Assembly (NCBI GenBank): GCA_029556545.1
Contig: JAKQEQ010000074.1
Location: 1-64,000 of the forward strand
Origin: Candidatus Hydrogenedentota bacterium
Lineage (GTDB): Bacteria > Hydrogenedentota > Hydrogenedentia > Hydrogenedentales > JAGMZX01
DNA: 64,000 bases
Direction of reading: 5' to 3'
Each line of letters begins with the position of its first letter. Position 1 is the stretch's first letter. The position numbers were made by a program, and so were the translations under genes. A model generated the notes under the pieces. It did no database searches, was not told the DNA's origin, and saw nothing but the letters and a program-made list of their open reading frames with translations. Shown in pieces: positions 45,575 to 54,545 of the stretch.

Positions 45575-47272
45575 TCAGAATTCCATGCGTTCGAGGTTGC
45601 GCAGGCCCATGCGCATCGGGGCGAACGTGCAGAAGGCGCTCAGGCACGTGATGAATACGACCGCGACGGCCAAAGCGACCCAGAACACGCCCGGGCTCGT
45701 GAACCGTTCGAGGACACGCCATTGCAGAATGACCGTTTGCGCGGCCACGACCAACGCGATGTAGCCGACGCTGAGCAGGAGGTTGAGCGTGCCACCGAGG
45801 CCGGAGACGATGCGCGCCGGGTTGTCTTCGGTGAAGGTCGGATACAGCGCGCCGAGCCCGACGGCAAGGCCCGAGAGGCCGAAGTTCGTGATGACGACGC
45901 TGTAGACAGTCAGCCAGAAATAGATGGGTTCGAGCTTCAGCATCAGGCCGGAGAGCACGGCAAGCAACACGGTAAACGACGACGTGGTGGCGACGCTGAG
46001 CCAGAACTTCTGCCAGAGAAGCCGCCTGAGAGACAACGGCGCGAGGCCGAGAATCCAGAAACGGCGGCCCTCGAGGCTGATGAGCGGAAACACGAAACGG
46101 CTCGTCAAGGTGGCGAGGATCAGGGTTACGGCCCCGACGTTCAAGCACGCAATCCAGCTCCGCCAGAATTCCTGCTCATAATACCGCGAGGTATTGCGCA
46201 GGTTCGCGAAGTAGATGGCCATAATCCCGAAAAAGATCACGAACTGCGACCATTGCGTCGGGTCGCGCCAGAAGAGCTTCACGTCTTTGATGGTCAGCGC
46301 CCGCTCCGGATTGCACACGAAGCGAAGCGCCGTGTCAAGCTGTCCGAGGACGCCGCGGCCCTCGGGCTTGATGCGCTGGCGGTCCTGGCCGTGTAGCGCG
46401 GACCAACCGGGATAGAAGACGCGCTGGGCGACCTCGCCCGCGAGCCACAGGAGCATCATCGCGTTCGCGAGCAGGAGCAGAAAGTAGTAGCTGCCGCGCG
46501 CCACGTTGGCCTTCGCGAGGGCAAGCACGCCCTGCGCGGCCCAGTGGCTAGGAAGAAAGGGCGACTGCACCCGGGCGGTCGCATCGAGGAAGAACGCCGG
46601 GAGCAAGGCGTCGTCCCGGATTTCCGTGCGCGCCAGGACCGACCGCACGTACAGGAACAGGAGCGTGACGGCGACGGCGCCCAATAGGAACATGGTCCGG
46701 GTCTTCAGGCGTGGGAAGATGCGCGTGAGGAACAGGGTAATCAGGGAGCCGAGCGCCGCGGGCACGATAATGAAGGGGAGGTAGAACACGAGGAGGGCCA
46801 CGTAGAACAGGGGGGAGGCGCCCGTGTGCAGGCCGTATGCCAGCAGCAGCGGCGAGCCCAGAAACGCCAGGGCCCACGAACTGAAGACGAGACACTCGAT
46901 GTAGCGCGCGTGGAAGAACTGGCGGAACGAGATCGGCGCTTGCAGCAGATACGCGACTTCATGGGATCGATACAGCGTCGAGAAGGACACCAGCACGTTC
47001 GAGAAGATCAGGAGCAGGAACACGGACAACGCGAACAGGCCCAGCAACCGCACCATGAGGATGTCGGCGAAGCCGTATTCGGCCCCGAGGGTGCGGTCGA
47101 AGTTGGATATCCACCGGAAGCCCTCCGCGAAGAAGACGTAAGCGCCCACCCACAAGCCGAGGGCGGACACGGTGATCACGCCGATCTTCAGCTTGGATTC
47201 GTGGCGCACGGACGCGACCTGGTGGCGCGCGATGCGCAGTTTGGCGCGGAGGATGCTTCGGAACTGGCTCAT
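45575..47272 (-). CDS. ABC-2 type exporter permease (large)
   Basis: 565 residues with about 12 hydrophobic segments. It is coupled to the ATPase upstream by an ATGA overlap (47269-47272). The N-terminus RSILRAKLRIARHQV, membrane helices such as LLGLFALSVFLLLIFSNVLV, and SLEGRRFWILGLAPLSLRRL (a cytoplasmic loop with the coupling Glu) suggest the large two-bundle permease type that exports unknown substrates. It converges with ftsY, 44 bp apart. No accessory gene specifies the cargo. Confidence 0.75.
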   Translation of the reverse strand: MSQFRSILRAKLRIARHQVASVRHESKLKIGVITVSALGLWVGAYVFFAEGFRWISNFDRTLGAEYGFADILMVRLLGLFALSVFLLLIFSNVLVSFSTLYRSHEVAYLLQAPISFRQFFHARYIECLVFSSWALAFLGSPLLLAYGLHTGASPLFYVALLVFYLPFIIVPAALGSLITLFLTRIFPRLKTRTMFLLGAVAVTLLFLYVRSVLARTEIRDDALLPAFFLDATARVQSPFLPSHWAAQGVLALAKANVARGSYYFLLLLANAMMLLWLAGEVAQRVFYPGWSALHGQDRQRIKPEGRGVLGQLDTALRFVCNPERALTIKDVKLFWRDPTQWSQFVIFFGIMAIYFANLRNTSRYYEQEFWRSWIACLNVGAVTLILATLTSRFVFPLISLEGRRFWILGLAPLSLRRLLWQKFWLSVATTSSFTVLLAVLSGLMLKLEPIYFWLTVYSVVITNFGLSGLAVGLGALYPTFTEDNPARIVSGLGGTLNLLLSVGYIALVVAAQTVILQWRVLERFTSPGVFWVALAVAVVFITCLSAFCTFAPMRMGLRNLERMEF

Positions 47273-48012
47273 ACCGCGGCCGCTTCGTCCGTGGCTTGGG
47301 TCAGTTCAAGGAACACATCTTCGAGCGTGCCCGGGCGGTCCTGCAGGGCCTTGATCTCGGCAATCGTTCCCAAGTGCAGGAGCCTGCCGTTGTGGATGAT
47401 GCCGATCCGGTCCGCGATCTCCTCGGCGATGCTCAGCGTGTGCGTGGACATGAACACGGTCAGCCCTTCGTTTCGCGTCTTCTCCTTCAGGAAATTCTTG
47501 ACGAAACGGATGTTCTTCGGGTCGAGGCCGACCCACGGCTCGTCCACGATGACGATGCGCGGCTCGTGCAGGAAGCACGCGGCGAACGAGAGCTTCTGCC
47601 GCATGCCGTGGCTGTAGTCCTCGATGAGCTGGTCCGCGACCTTGTCCACCTCGAACAACGCGAGCAGGGAGTCGCAGCGCGCGCGGTATTCGCCCTCGGG
47701 CATCTGGTACAGCCCCGCGACAAAACGCATGAACTCGCGGCCGGTCAACTTGTCGTAGAGGAAGGGCGCGTCCGGCACGTAACCCAGCAGCCGCTTCGCG
47801 GCGACGGGGTCCCGCTGGATATCGATGCCGCCGAGCACCGCGCGCCCGGCGGTCGGCTTGAGCAGCCCCGTGAGCATCTTGATGGTCGTGGTCTTGCCCG
47901 CGCCGTTCGGGCCGAGAAAGCAAAAGAACGTGCCGGGCTCGATGCGCAGATCGAGCGCGTCGACGGCGGTCTTTTCGCCGAATCGCTTGGTCAATGCCTC
48001 GGTAACGATCAT
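47269..48012 (-). CDS. ABC-2 type exporter ATPase
   Basis: 247 residues from ATG 48012 (GAGGTG upstream on the minus strand). Walker A FLGPNGAGKTTTIKMLTGLL, a signature DYSHGMRQKLSFAACFL in place of the more common LSGGQ, Walker B IVIVDEPWVGLDPKNIRFVK, and switch His MSTHTLSIAEEIADRI. It belongs to the subgroup of ABC-2 ATPases that drive drug, lipid or peptide exporters. It pairs with the permease at 45575. Confidence 0.9.
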   Translation of the reverse strand: MIVTEALTKRFGEKTAVDALDLRIEPGTFFCFLGPNGAGKTTTIKMLTGLLKPTAGRAVLGGIDIQRDPVAAKRLLGYVPDAPFLYDKLTGREFMRFVAGLYQMPEGEYRARCDSLLALFEVDKVADQLIEDYSHGMRQKLSFAACFLHEPRIVIVDEPWVGLDPKNIRFVKNFLKEKTRNEGLTVFMSTHTLSIAEEIADRIGIIHNGRLLHLGTIAEIKALQDRPGTLEDVFLELTQATDEAAAV

Positions 48013-48079
48013 GCCCTGCACCTCGGGCCGCGCCACATGCGTGGACAGGGCGCGCAGTGCCGGGTTCGGTCGCGCCTCG

Positions 48080-48718
48080 TCATTTGCCCTCGGCGAGGCG
48101 CCAGTCGTACCAGACCACGTCCGCCGCGCTTTCGGCGCGGGACAGGACCAGCGCGCGCCCGCCGCGCGCCGGGGTGAAGGTCCGCTCGTAGCGCTTGCAG
48201 ACGCCCTCCGACGGCAATAGCGTGATGCGGGCCGCGTCCTCGGCGGCGGGCGCGCCGTCCGCGCCCAGTTCCCGCACGCCGACCGACACGCCGCGGCCGG
48301 CCCGGAGTTCGGCGGTCACGCTCAGCGCGTAGGCGGTGTCCGGTTCGAGGACGACTTCCGCGCTGAAATGCCGGTCGGGCGTGGCGGCGGCGTCGCCCTC
48401 GTTCCAGACCTGGCGCGCGGCGAAGTTCGAGCCGCTCAGCCCGACCATGCGCGCGAGGCGCGAGGACCGGGGATCGGGAGGCTGGAACTCTTCGGGCGTG
48501 GCGGCGCCGGCCCACCACGTCTTGAAGTCGCCGTTTGGCACGAGGTTATGGCGTGGCGAACGCACGTCAATCGGGGTGACGGCCACGACTTTCATAGCGC
48601 CGGGGGGCGGCGCGTCGTCTTGGGCGGGGCGCTGGCCGCACGACAAACCGACACAAACACACAATAGCGCGATCGCGATCGGGGCGCGGTTTATGGTTAT
48701 TTCAGTCAGTTTGCACAA
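48080..48718 (-). CDS. Lipoprotein with jelly-roll carbohydrate-binding-like domain
   Basis: 212 residues. The signal ends in LSCG (lipobox, Cys about 27). The mature part begins with RHNLVPNGDFKTWWAGAATP, the typical opening NLVPNGDF-x-x-W of CBM4/9-type jelly-roll modules, then a beta-rich body ending TPARGGRALVLSRAESAADV and YDWRLAEG. It probably binds a glycan at the outer membrane. A second protein of this style lies at 54546-55142 within the glycan cluster. Confidence 0.65.
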   Translation of the reverse strand: MCKLTEITINRAPIAIALLCVCVGLSCGQRPAQDDAPPPGAMKVVAVTPIDVRSPRHNLVPNGDFKTWWAGAATPEEFQPPDPRSSRLARMVGLSGSNFAARQVWNEGDAAATPDRHFSAEVVLEPDTAYALSVTAELRAGRGVSVGVRELGADGAPAAEDAARITLLPSEGVCKRYERTFTPARGGRALVLSRAESAADVVWYDWRLAEGK

Positions 48719-48812
48719 GGGGATTGGTGTTTTTCGTATGTTTTCGATGGCAAGGATCGAGGTTCTTCATGACTTTATGAAGTATTGTATGTGGAGCGGG
48801 ATGTTTTCAAGT

Positions 48813-48882
48813 CGTGGCACAGTCGTGGCACGGGCGTCTCGCTTGTGGTGTTGAGGAACATGGGCAGGATGCCTATGCCACG
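48813..48882 (+). repeat. Degenerate hairpin repeat before the glycan cluster
   Basis: Contains GTGGCACGGGCGTC and GGGCAGGATGCCTATGCCAC, decayed versions of the hairpins seen intact at 15683-15823. It lies upstream of the terminator and promoter that separate the lipoprotein gene from the exporter genes. Confidence 0.7.
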
Positions 48883-48896
48883 CGAGGCCGCACCTT

Positions 48897-48925
48897 GAAA
48901 ATCCCGCATTGAGCGCGGGATTTTC
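48897..48925. terminator. Strong bidirectional hairpin terminator
   Basis: Perfect 11-bp stem GAAAATCCCGC (48897-48907) / 48915-48925, 7-nt loop. The stem is flanked by A-runs and T-runs on both strands, the pattern of an intrinsic terminator in both directions. It insulates the genes to the left from the exporter operon. Confidence 0.75.
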
Positions 48926-48937
48926 ATGGTATATAAT
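48909..48937 (+). promoter_or_regulatory. Promoter of the Wzm/Wzt exporter genes
   Basis: TTGAGC (48909-48914), 17-bp spacer, perfect TATAAT (48932-48937). The -35 box starts in the loop of the terminator hairpin and the spacer covers its right arm, so DNA folding could influence promoter use. Confidence 0.6.
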
Positions 48938-49058
48938 CGCGGCGCATTCGTTCGCCCGACTGGGTATGCGTCAGGTCTGAGGCCGGGGCTTCGGCGCTTG
49001 GGAGTACGAGGAACGCGTGTGGAGCGCGGGCGTCCCGCGCGGGGTAACGACATCGAAC

Positions 49059-49838
49059 ATGCAGGCATCGTTTGACATCTGGCCGTACCGGCATCTGATC
49101 GCGCATAAGGCGTGGGCCGATTTCCGGGCCGACAGCCAGCGGAATTACCTGGGCGTGGCGTGGTGGCTGCTGGATCCGATCATCAACACGTTCATTTACT
49201 ATCTGGTTTTCGGGGTGTTCATGCGGCGGGGGGAGCCGGATTTCGTGCCGTATCTGGTGACGGGGATCATCGGGTGGTTCTGGTTTTTTCAGGGGGTGGT
49301 GGGCGGTTCGGGCGCCATCTACAGCAGCGTGAACCTGCTGCGGCAGGTGGCGATCAACCGGGCGGTGTTCCCGTTGAGCCGGGTAATCACGGCGACGTAC
49401 AAGTTCGGGTTCTCGCTGATCGTGCTGTTCGGCGCGCTGCTCATCTACGGCTATCACCCGACGGTGTGGTGGCTGCTGCTGCCGGTGATCATGGTTGTCG
49501 AGTTCATGCTTATCGCGGCGGTGAGCCTGCTGCTGGCGTCGGTGGTGCCGTTTGTGCCGGACCTGTCGAGCTTCATTCCGTACGCGCTGCGGCTCGGGTT
49601 CTTCCTCTCGTGCGTGATGTACAAGCTCGAATGGCTCTCGCCGAGGTCCCAGTTCTACCTGAAGCTGAACCCGATGGTGCACGTGCTGAACAGCTACCGC
49701 AACGTGCTGATGTACGAACAGGCCCCGCACTGGGGCGTACTGGCGGGGCTGGCGGCGGCGGCGGTCGTCGTCGGCGCGGCGGGCATGGGGCTTATCATCC
49801 GGCTGTCGGGCCTGTACGCGAAACGGATCATGCAATGA
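49059..49838 (+). CDS. Polysaccharide ABC exporter permease (Wzm type)
   Basis: 259 residues from ATG 49059; a GTG 42 bp upstream would start inside a hairpin repeat (49024-49040). Six membrane helices with the O-antigen exporter pattern: DSQRNYLGVAWWLLDPIINT at the N-terminus, YLVTGIIGWFWFFQGVVGGS, INRAVFPLSRVITATYKFGF, and KLNPMVHVLNSYRNVLMYEQ near the end. It moves finished lipid-linked glycans across the inner membrane with the ATPase downstream, which begins within its last codons (ATGA at 49835-49838). Confidence 0.9.
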   Translation: MQASFDIWPYRHLIAHKAWADFRADSQRNYLGVAWWLLDPIINTFIYYLVFGVFMRRGEPDFVPYLVTGIIGWFWFFQGVVGGSGAIYSSVNLLRQVAINRAVFPLSRVITATYKFGFSLIVLFGALLIYGYHPTVWWLLLPVIMVVEFMLIAAVSLLLASVVPFVPDLSSFIPYALRLGFFLSCVMYKLEWLSPRSQFYLKLNPMVHVLNSYRNVLMYEQAPHWGVLAGLAAAAVVVGAAGMGLIIRLSGLYAKRIMQ

Positions 49839-50815
49839 TCGACGCGGTCCGCGAGCAGCCCGGCATGCGCGACGCCGCCCAGGACGGCGACGGGGGCGAA
49901 GCGCTGTTGTCCCTGCGGGGCGTGTCGCTGGCGTACTGGCTGAAGAAGGGCTTCCTCCGGCGGAAGAAGCTGTATGCGCTCCGCGACGTGTCGTTCGACC
50001 TGCGCCGGGGCGACTCGCTCGGCGTGATTGGCCGGAACGGCAGCGGGAAAAGCACGCTGCTGCGGCTGATCGCGGGGGTCATGACGCCGGACGGCGGCGA
50101 GATCGTCAAGCGGCCTGGGCTCCGCGTCTCGCTGCTTTCCCTGCAACTCGGGTTCATCGACTACCTGACCGGGCGCGAGAACGCCATCCTCAGCGGCATG
50201 TTCCTCGGCATGTCCAAGCGAGAGATACTCGACCGGATCGACCCCATCATCGAATTCGCCGAACTCGGCGAATTCATCGATCAGCCCCTCGCCTCGTACT
50301 CGTCCGGCATGCGCGCGCGCCTCGGCTTCGCCGTCGCGTTCCAACTCGACCCCGATATCCTGCTCATCGACGAGGTGCTCGGCGTCGGGGACGCGGAGTT
50401 TCAGGAGCGGTCCTTCAGCGTGCTCAAGGAGCGGGTCCGGTCCGCCGACAGCACCGTCGTCTTCGTCTCCCACTCCGCGAACAACGTGCGCGGGCTCTGC
50501 AACCGCGCCGTATGGCTCGACGAGGGCCAAGTCCGCGCCGCGGGGGATAGCGGCGACGTCCTCCGCGCCTACGAAGACAGCATCACGACCAAGCACTTCG
50601 AGGACGTCAAGAGCCGCGTGGAGGGCCAACTGCGCACCTTCGTCCGCGTCGCTGGGGAGCAAACCGTGTACGTGGTCGAGCAGGGGCGATTTCAGCCCCT
50701 GAAGTCGTGGAACGAATTCGTTTCCGTGCGAGGGCGTCCAGAGGACATCCGTGTGCTGGAGCGGGAACAGTTCGAAAAACTCAGGAAGGCCGTCGAACGT
50801 AACACCGCATCCTGA
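49835..50815 (+). CDS. Polysaccharide ABC exporter ATPase (Wzt type)
   Basis: 326 residues. Walker A GVIGRNGSGKSTLLRLIAG (residues about 68-86), signature LASYSSGMRARLGFAVAF, Walker B DILLIDEVLGVGDAEFQE, the classic set for Wzt/TagH-like ATPases. After residue 245 there is only an extension of about 80 residues (EQTVYVVEQGRFQPLKSWNE) instead of the larger C-terminal carbohydrate-binding domain known from O9a-type Wzt. Glycan recognition may therefore be of the length-independent kind. It converges with the GT-C-like gene at 50892. Confidence 0.9.
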   Translation: MIDAVREQPGMRDAAQDGDGGEALLSLRGVSLAYWLKKGFLRRKKLYALRDVSFDLRRGDSLGVIGRNGSGKSTLLRLIAGVMTPDGGEIVKRPGLRVSLLSLQLGFIDYLTGRENAILSGMFLGMSKREILDRIDPIIEFAELGEFIDQPLASYSSGMRARLGFAVAFQLDPDILLIDEVLGVGDAEFQERSFSVLKERVRSADSTVVFVSHSANNVRGLCNRAVWLDEGQVRAAGDSGDVLRAYEDSITTKHFEDVKSRVEGQLRTFVRVAGEQTVYVVEQGRFQPLKSWNEFVSVRGRPEDIRVLEREQFEKLRKAVERNTAS

Positions 50816-50891
50816 CGCCACAGTTGTGCAGTCTCGCGCTATGCCCTTGCCTGCGGAATTCCGACAGCGGACACATTACGCTGTCACACGA

Positions 50892-52772
50892 TTACGGCAT
50901 CGAGAGCGCCAATTCCGGTGGCAGTTCACCGTTGAGTATCTGCGCGCGAAGTTCCGCAAGCCGCCCACCATACGATGCCGCGAGGCGCGAACGCGCTCTT
51001 GAAATATCAATCACGAAATACTCTCTTGACGGAGAATAATACGCGACAGCATCCGGCACGCCAGCGAACACTTCCCCAACTTCGGTTCTCTGTTGTTGCT
51101 CATAAGCACGAAGATCAATCCATACAGCGTCAAATCCAACTGCCATGATTACGGCAGGCAGTACATGCATTGGAAGAGTCCTAATCCACTTGAACCATAC
51201 CTCTGCCTCGTCCACCCGCATCAATGGCGCGTAGCTCCAGCGCAGAGAACGTGATATTGTCCATGGACGCAAGTGGTCATACTTAATAGAATCTACCGGC
51301 ATTTGCCAGACAGAAGCCCCAGGCTCCAGCCTCTGCTCTAAGAATGTCACTGCCTGCGCGACCTCATCGTATTGCCTCATGTTTTCGCGATTCACCCATA
51401 CGCGTGAAGGGAATTGCCCCTTCTGGTCGTAGACTGTGCCGACGAACATGACCGCGATAGCAGGGAGCACCAGCAGATACGCTACAGCGGCATTACGGGC
51501 GATACTGCGACGCCACAACTCATCAAGGAGAACTGCGGATGCTGCAAAGGAGAAGAACGTAATGAATGCCGTCACTCTCGAGTAATTTCGAAGTTGGGCA
51601 GTGATAAAGGTGCCCACGTAATTGCTTAATCCATGCGGAACAGCAAGAAGTATAAGACACACCGTTGGGAAAGCAAGAGGGAGAACTCGCCTCACCCAGG
51701 AGGGTGTTCTCTCTCTTGCTGCATATCCTCCTGAGGCAAGTGCCAAGAATATTGCTATAAGACCACATAATCCAAGAATGCCCAGTGGCGTTGATTCCGT
51801 GCGTGGCCCCCAGTGCTTGTCCTCCGTCGCCCGGTCCATACTTTGTGTTAGGAATCCAAGAGGTTGAATAGGATGAAACTCAGTGAAGCCAACCAATCTA
51901 CGAATACGCAAGCCATTCTCGTTAAGGACGGGTACCCGATTCCGCATCGCTTCGTACGAGGCCGCCGCTCTCGGATTATGCGCTCTCGCAATCACACCGG
52001 GAAGACAAGCGGCTAAAGCTGAGGCAATAATCAGGAGTGTAGCCAGGCCTATGGCCGCCACGTTACGCATGGGCTGACGCCGAGCCAGCATGGCAACGCC
52101 TCCGACGGCAAATAGGAAGCAGGTAAAGAAGGCCTCGTAGGGGCCGTTCAGGCCAATGGCAAGACAAAAGAGAAAAGCCGCCGCTTTCTGTGTTCTAGAC
52201 CAAGATAGGAAGTCGCTTTGTACAAAGCCCAGGTACAGAAGACAAGCAGGCGGTATGAAATATAGAGACAAGTTGTAGTGAAAGACATTCCTGAAAAGAG
52301 CATAGGGTGAAAGGCTGAACAGGATTCCAGTTACTAGTGCCGGCAGCGGCGTGACCCGCATACGCCGTAAGACCCATGTCATGCTAAGACCCGTTATCGC
52401 GGTCTTCAGTAACCAACCAACATTGATTGCGGTGCCATTGTCGCCCAAGAAGAGTCCGGGGATGATAGCGAGCAAGAAATCCAGATAAGAGTTTTGACCA
52501 TAAATATATGCATTATGATGGAATGGTGCAGACAAAGAAGTGATATTAGCGGGGGTGTAACCTTCAAGAAACGGCTTGATAAACATTTGCTGAAAGCTTG
52601 TGTCGGAGCCGAAGATGAAGGGGACCTCGATGCGAAATAGTTCCGTGGGAAACCCCAAGAAGCACATCAGGATCAGAGGGGACAAGAACGTGGCCAGAAT
52701 AAGCGCTATGCCCTCTTGAACGCGCCACCAGGACACGGCATTACCATCCCCATTGTCTGCTAGGTTACGCAT
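50892..52772 (-). CDS. Large membrane protein, probable GT-C glycosyltransferase (YfhO-like)
   Basis: 626 residues with about 11 membrane helices and a C-terminal domain of about 150 residues outside the membrane. The first loop (FRIEVPFIFGSDTSFQQMFI) and the second (PFHHNAYIYGQNSYLDFLLA) are where GT-C enzymes hold their acidic catalytic residues; a definite DxD is not seen. Such proteins use polyprenyl-phosphate sugars to decorate cell-surface polymers. The gene is visibly poorer in G+C (about half) than its neighbours (about two thirds) and has fewer GC-rich codons, which suggests recent transfer. It overlaps the end of the methyltransferase gene by 8 bp. Confidence 0.72.
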   Translation of the reverse strand: MRNLADNGDGNAVSWWRVQEGIALILATFLSPLILMCFLGFPTELFRIEVPFIFGSDTSFQQMFIKPFLEGYTPANITSLSAPFHHNAYIYGQNSYLDFLLAIIPGLFLGDNGTAINVGWLLKTAITGLSMTWVLRRMRVTPLPALVTGILFSLSPYALFRNVFHYNLSLYFIPPACLLYLGFVQSDFLSWSRTQKAAAFLFCLAIGLNGPYEAFFTCFLFAVGGVAMLARRQPMRNVAAIGLATLLIIASALAACLPGVIARAHNPRAAASYEAMRNRVPVLNENGLRIRRLVGFTEFHPIQPLGFLTQSMDRATEDKHWGPRTESTPLGILGLCGLIAIFLALASGGYAARERTPSWVRRVLPLAFPTVCLILLAVPHGLSNYVGTFITAQLRNYSRVTAFITFFSFAASAVLLDELWRRSIARNAAVAYLLVLPAIAVMFVGTVYDQKGQFPSRVWVNRENMRQYDEVAQAVTFLEQRLEPGASVWQMPVDSIKYDHLRPWTISRSLRWSYAPLMRVDEAEVWFKWIRTLPMHVLPAVIMAVGFDAVWIDLRAYEQQQRTEVGEVFAGVPDAVAYYSPSREYFVIDISRARSRLAASYGGRLAELRAQILNGELPPELALSMP

Positions 52773-53556
52773 TGTTTCTCCTCAACACGGCTACGATAAT
52801 CGAGCCCGGGATGAGCGTTGTCTTGGCTTCTATAGAATACAACTGCCGCGCAGTATTCCAGCTTAACGGAGCGATCCAGGGGGATAGGAAGAGGATAGTT
52901 CGGATGTCCTGAATCTCCCAGCCGCCCTCGATGGCAAGCTTGGCAAGTCGCGTCCGGGTATAGTGGAAGACATGTTGATGGGCGTCCAGCGTCGGGGCGT
53001 CGGTGCAGTGGTCCATGAACCACTCGATGAGTGGCCAGAGGCTGCGGTAGTTGGGCGTGGTAAGGAGCAGTTTGGCATCCTGGGCGGCGATTCTTCGCAG
53101 GTTTTTCAGGAGGGCGACAGCCTGTTCGAAATAGACATGCTCGACGAGTTCGAGACAGTAAAGCTTTTGGGGCGGCGCCTCGATGTCGAATGCGTCGTCA
53201 ACCAAGGTGTGTTGAAAGGCGACATTGTGGGTTGTGAAGTGCTCGCGGGCGTAGGCGATTGCGTCGGGGTTGCCGTCGATGCCTCGTGCGTGGGCGGCGT
53301 GTTCGCCGAGGAAACTGGTGATGACACCGGAGCCGCAACCGATGTCGAGTACGGCGTCGTCGGCTGTGGGCGGAAGCATATCGGCAATTACAAACTTCTT
53401 GGCATGGTGCCAGAAGCGCTGTACGGCGTTGGGGGAGTGCATGGCGCGGTGCTGATAGCCGCCGTCAATGGTCACAGTGTCGCCGGTTCGTCTACGGTTT
53501 TCCGGCAGTTCGGAAAGGTGCTGTTCCGCCGGAGGGGTTGCTTTTCTTTCGGTCAT
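52765..53556 (-). CDS. SAM-dependent methyltransferase
   Basis: 263 residues. ATG 53556 overlaps the stop of the GT2 gene (ATGA). Motif I is VLDIGCGSGVITSFLGEHAA, with an acidic residue at the end of the next strand (HARGIDGNPDAIAYAREHF), then YCLELVEHVYFEQAVALLKN and LLLTTPNYRSLWPLIEWFMD. It is of the type that methylates O-methyl groups on sugars or small molecules (Methyltransf_23/11-like). The position between a GT2 and a GT-C gene suggests glycan or lipid-carrier methylation. Confidence 0.85.
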   Translation of the reverse strand: MTERKATPPAEQHLSELPENRRRTGDTVTIDGGYQHRAMHSPNAVQRFWHHAKKFVIADMLPPTADDAVLDIGCGSGVITSFLGEHAAHARGIDGNPDAIAYAREHFTTHNVAFQHTLVDDAFDIEAPPQKLYCLELVEHVYFEQAVALLKNLRRIAAQDAKLLLTTPNYRSLWPLIEWFMDHCTDAPTLDAHQHVFHYTRTRLAKLAIEGGWEIQDIRTILFLSPWIAPLSWNTARQLYSIEAKTTLIPGSIIVAVLRRNNA

Positions 53557-54521
53557 TCCGTTTGGTCTCGAATGATGTACCTTGGGCGCCGCTTCACTTC
53601 CTGAAAGATGGTGGCGATGTACTCTCCGACAATTCCCAAGGCGACCATTATACAGCCGCCTATGATGAGTTGGAGCAGAATGACGGTTGCGAAGCCCTCC
53701 AGAGAGTAGCCCCGGAGCCATTGACCCAGCGTATAGAGGCCGAATAGGAAGGCTGAAAGGACGAAAAGCGCGCCCAGTGCGGTCGTCAGGTGGAGGGCGC
53801 TGGTGCTGAAGGCGGTCATTGCCGTGGTGGCGAGGCGTACGAGCCGCGCGAGATTCCATCGCGACATACCGGCGGCCCGGGGCGCCACGCTCATTGGGAG
53901 TTGCATATGGCGAAAGCCGAGCCACTCCGTCATGGCCCGGTAGAAGGTAACCCGTTCCTTCATGGCCAACCACGCGGTGACAACATTTCTATCGAGAAGC
54001 TTGAAGTCGCTCGACCCGCGCATATCAAAGCCGGAAACACTGCAAAGCGCGGCAGTGAAAAGGGCCACCGAGAGCCTGTAGAGCATGGTCTCTTTCCCTC
54101 GATCTTGCTTGACGGCATCGACGATATCAAAGGCTTCCTCGCGCCAGAGCCGCACCATTTCGGGAATGAGGTGCGGGGGATGTTGCAGGTCGGCATCCAT
54201 CACGATAACAGCGTCTCCCTCGGCGTGCTCGAGGCCTGCGGCAATGGCGGCTTCCTTGCCGAAATTACGACTGAATCGCAGTGCTCGGACCCGGCTATCC
54301 GCTGCGGCAATAGACTGGATTTCCTCCCAGGACTGATCAGTGGACCCGTCGTCAACGAGCAGGAATGCATAATTGATTCCATCGATGATCTGTAGGGACT
54401 TATCGATCACGGCGAGATTGGATCGAATGCTTGCCGCCTCGCAGTATACGGGAATAACAACAGCGATGAGCGGGCGCTCGGGCCGCGCGACGGTATCCCG
54501 GTATTTTTCTGCCGTGATCAA
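53553..54521 (-). CDS. Polyprenyl-phosphate glycosyltransferase, GT2 (GtrB/DPM1-like)
   Basis: 322 residues. The GT2 catalytic domain (1-225) shows IAVVIPVYCEAASIRSNLAV, FLLVDDGSTDQSWEEIQSIA and the DxD-type VIVMDADLQHPPHLIPEMVR. Two C-terminal membrane helices (LTTALGALFVLSAFLFGLYT and VILLQLIIGGCIMVALGIVG) anchor it, as in GtrB. It charges a polyprenyl phosphate with one sugar that a GT-C enzyme, likely the one at 50892, then uses outside. The order GtrB-like, methyltransferase, GT-C supports that. Confidence 0.92.
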   Translation of the reverse strand: MITAEKYRDTVARPERPLIAVVIPVYCEAASIRSNLAVIDKSLQIIDGINYAFLLVDDGSTDQSWEEIQSIAAADSRVRALRFSRNFGKEAAIAAGLEHAEGDAVIVMDADLQHPPHLIPEMVRLWREEAFDIVDAVKQDRGKETMLYRLSVALFTAALCSVSGFDMRGSSDFKLLDRNVVTAWLAMKERVTFYRAMTEWLGFRHMQLPMSVAPRAAGMSRWNLARLVRLATTAMTAFSTSALHLTTALGALFVLSAFLFGLYTLGQWLRGYSLEGFATVILLQLIIGGCIMVALGIVGEYIATIFQEVKRRPRYIIRDQTE

Positions 54522-54545
54522 TTCTGCAAAACCGTGTTGTCCTGT

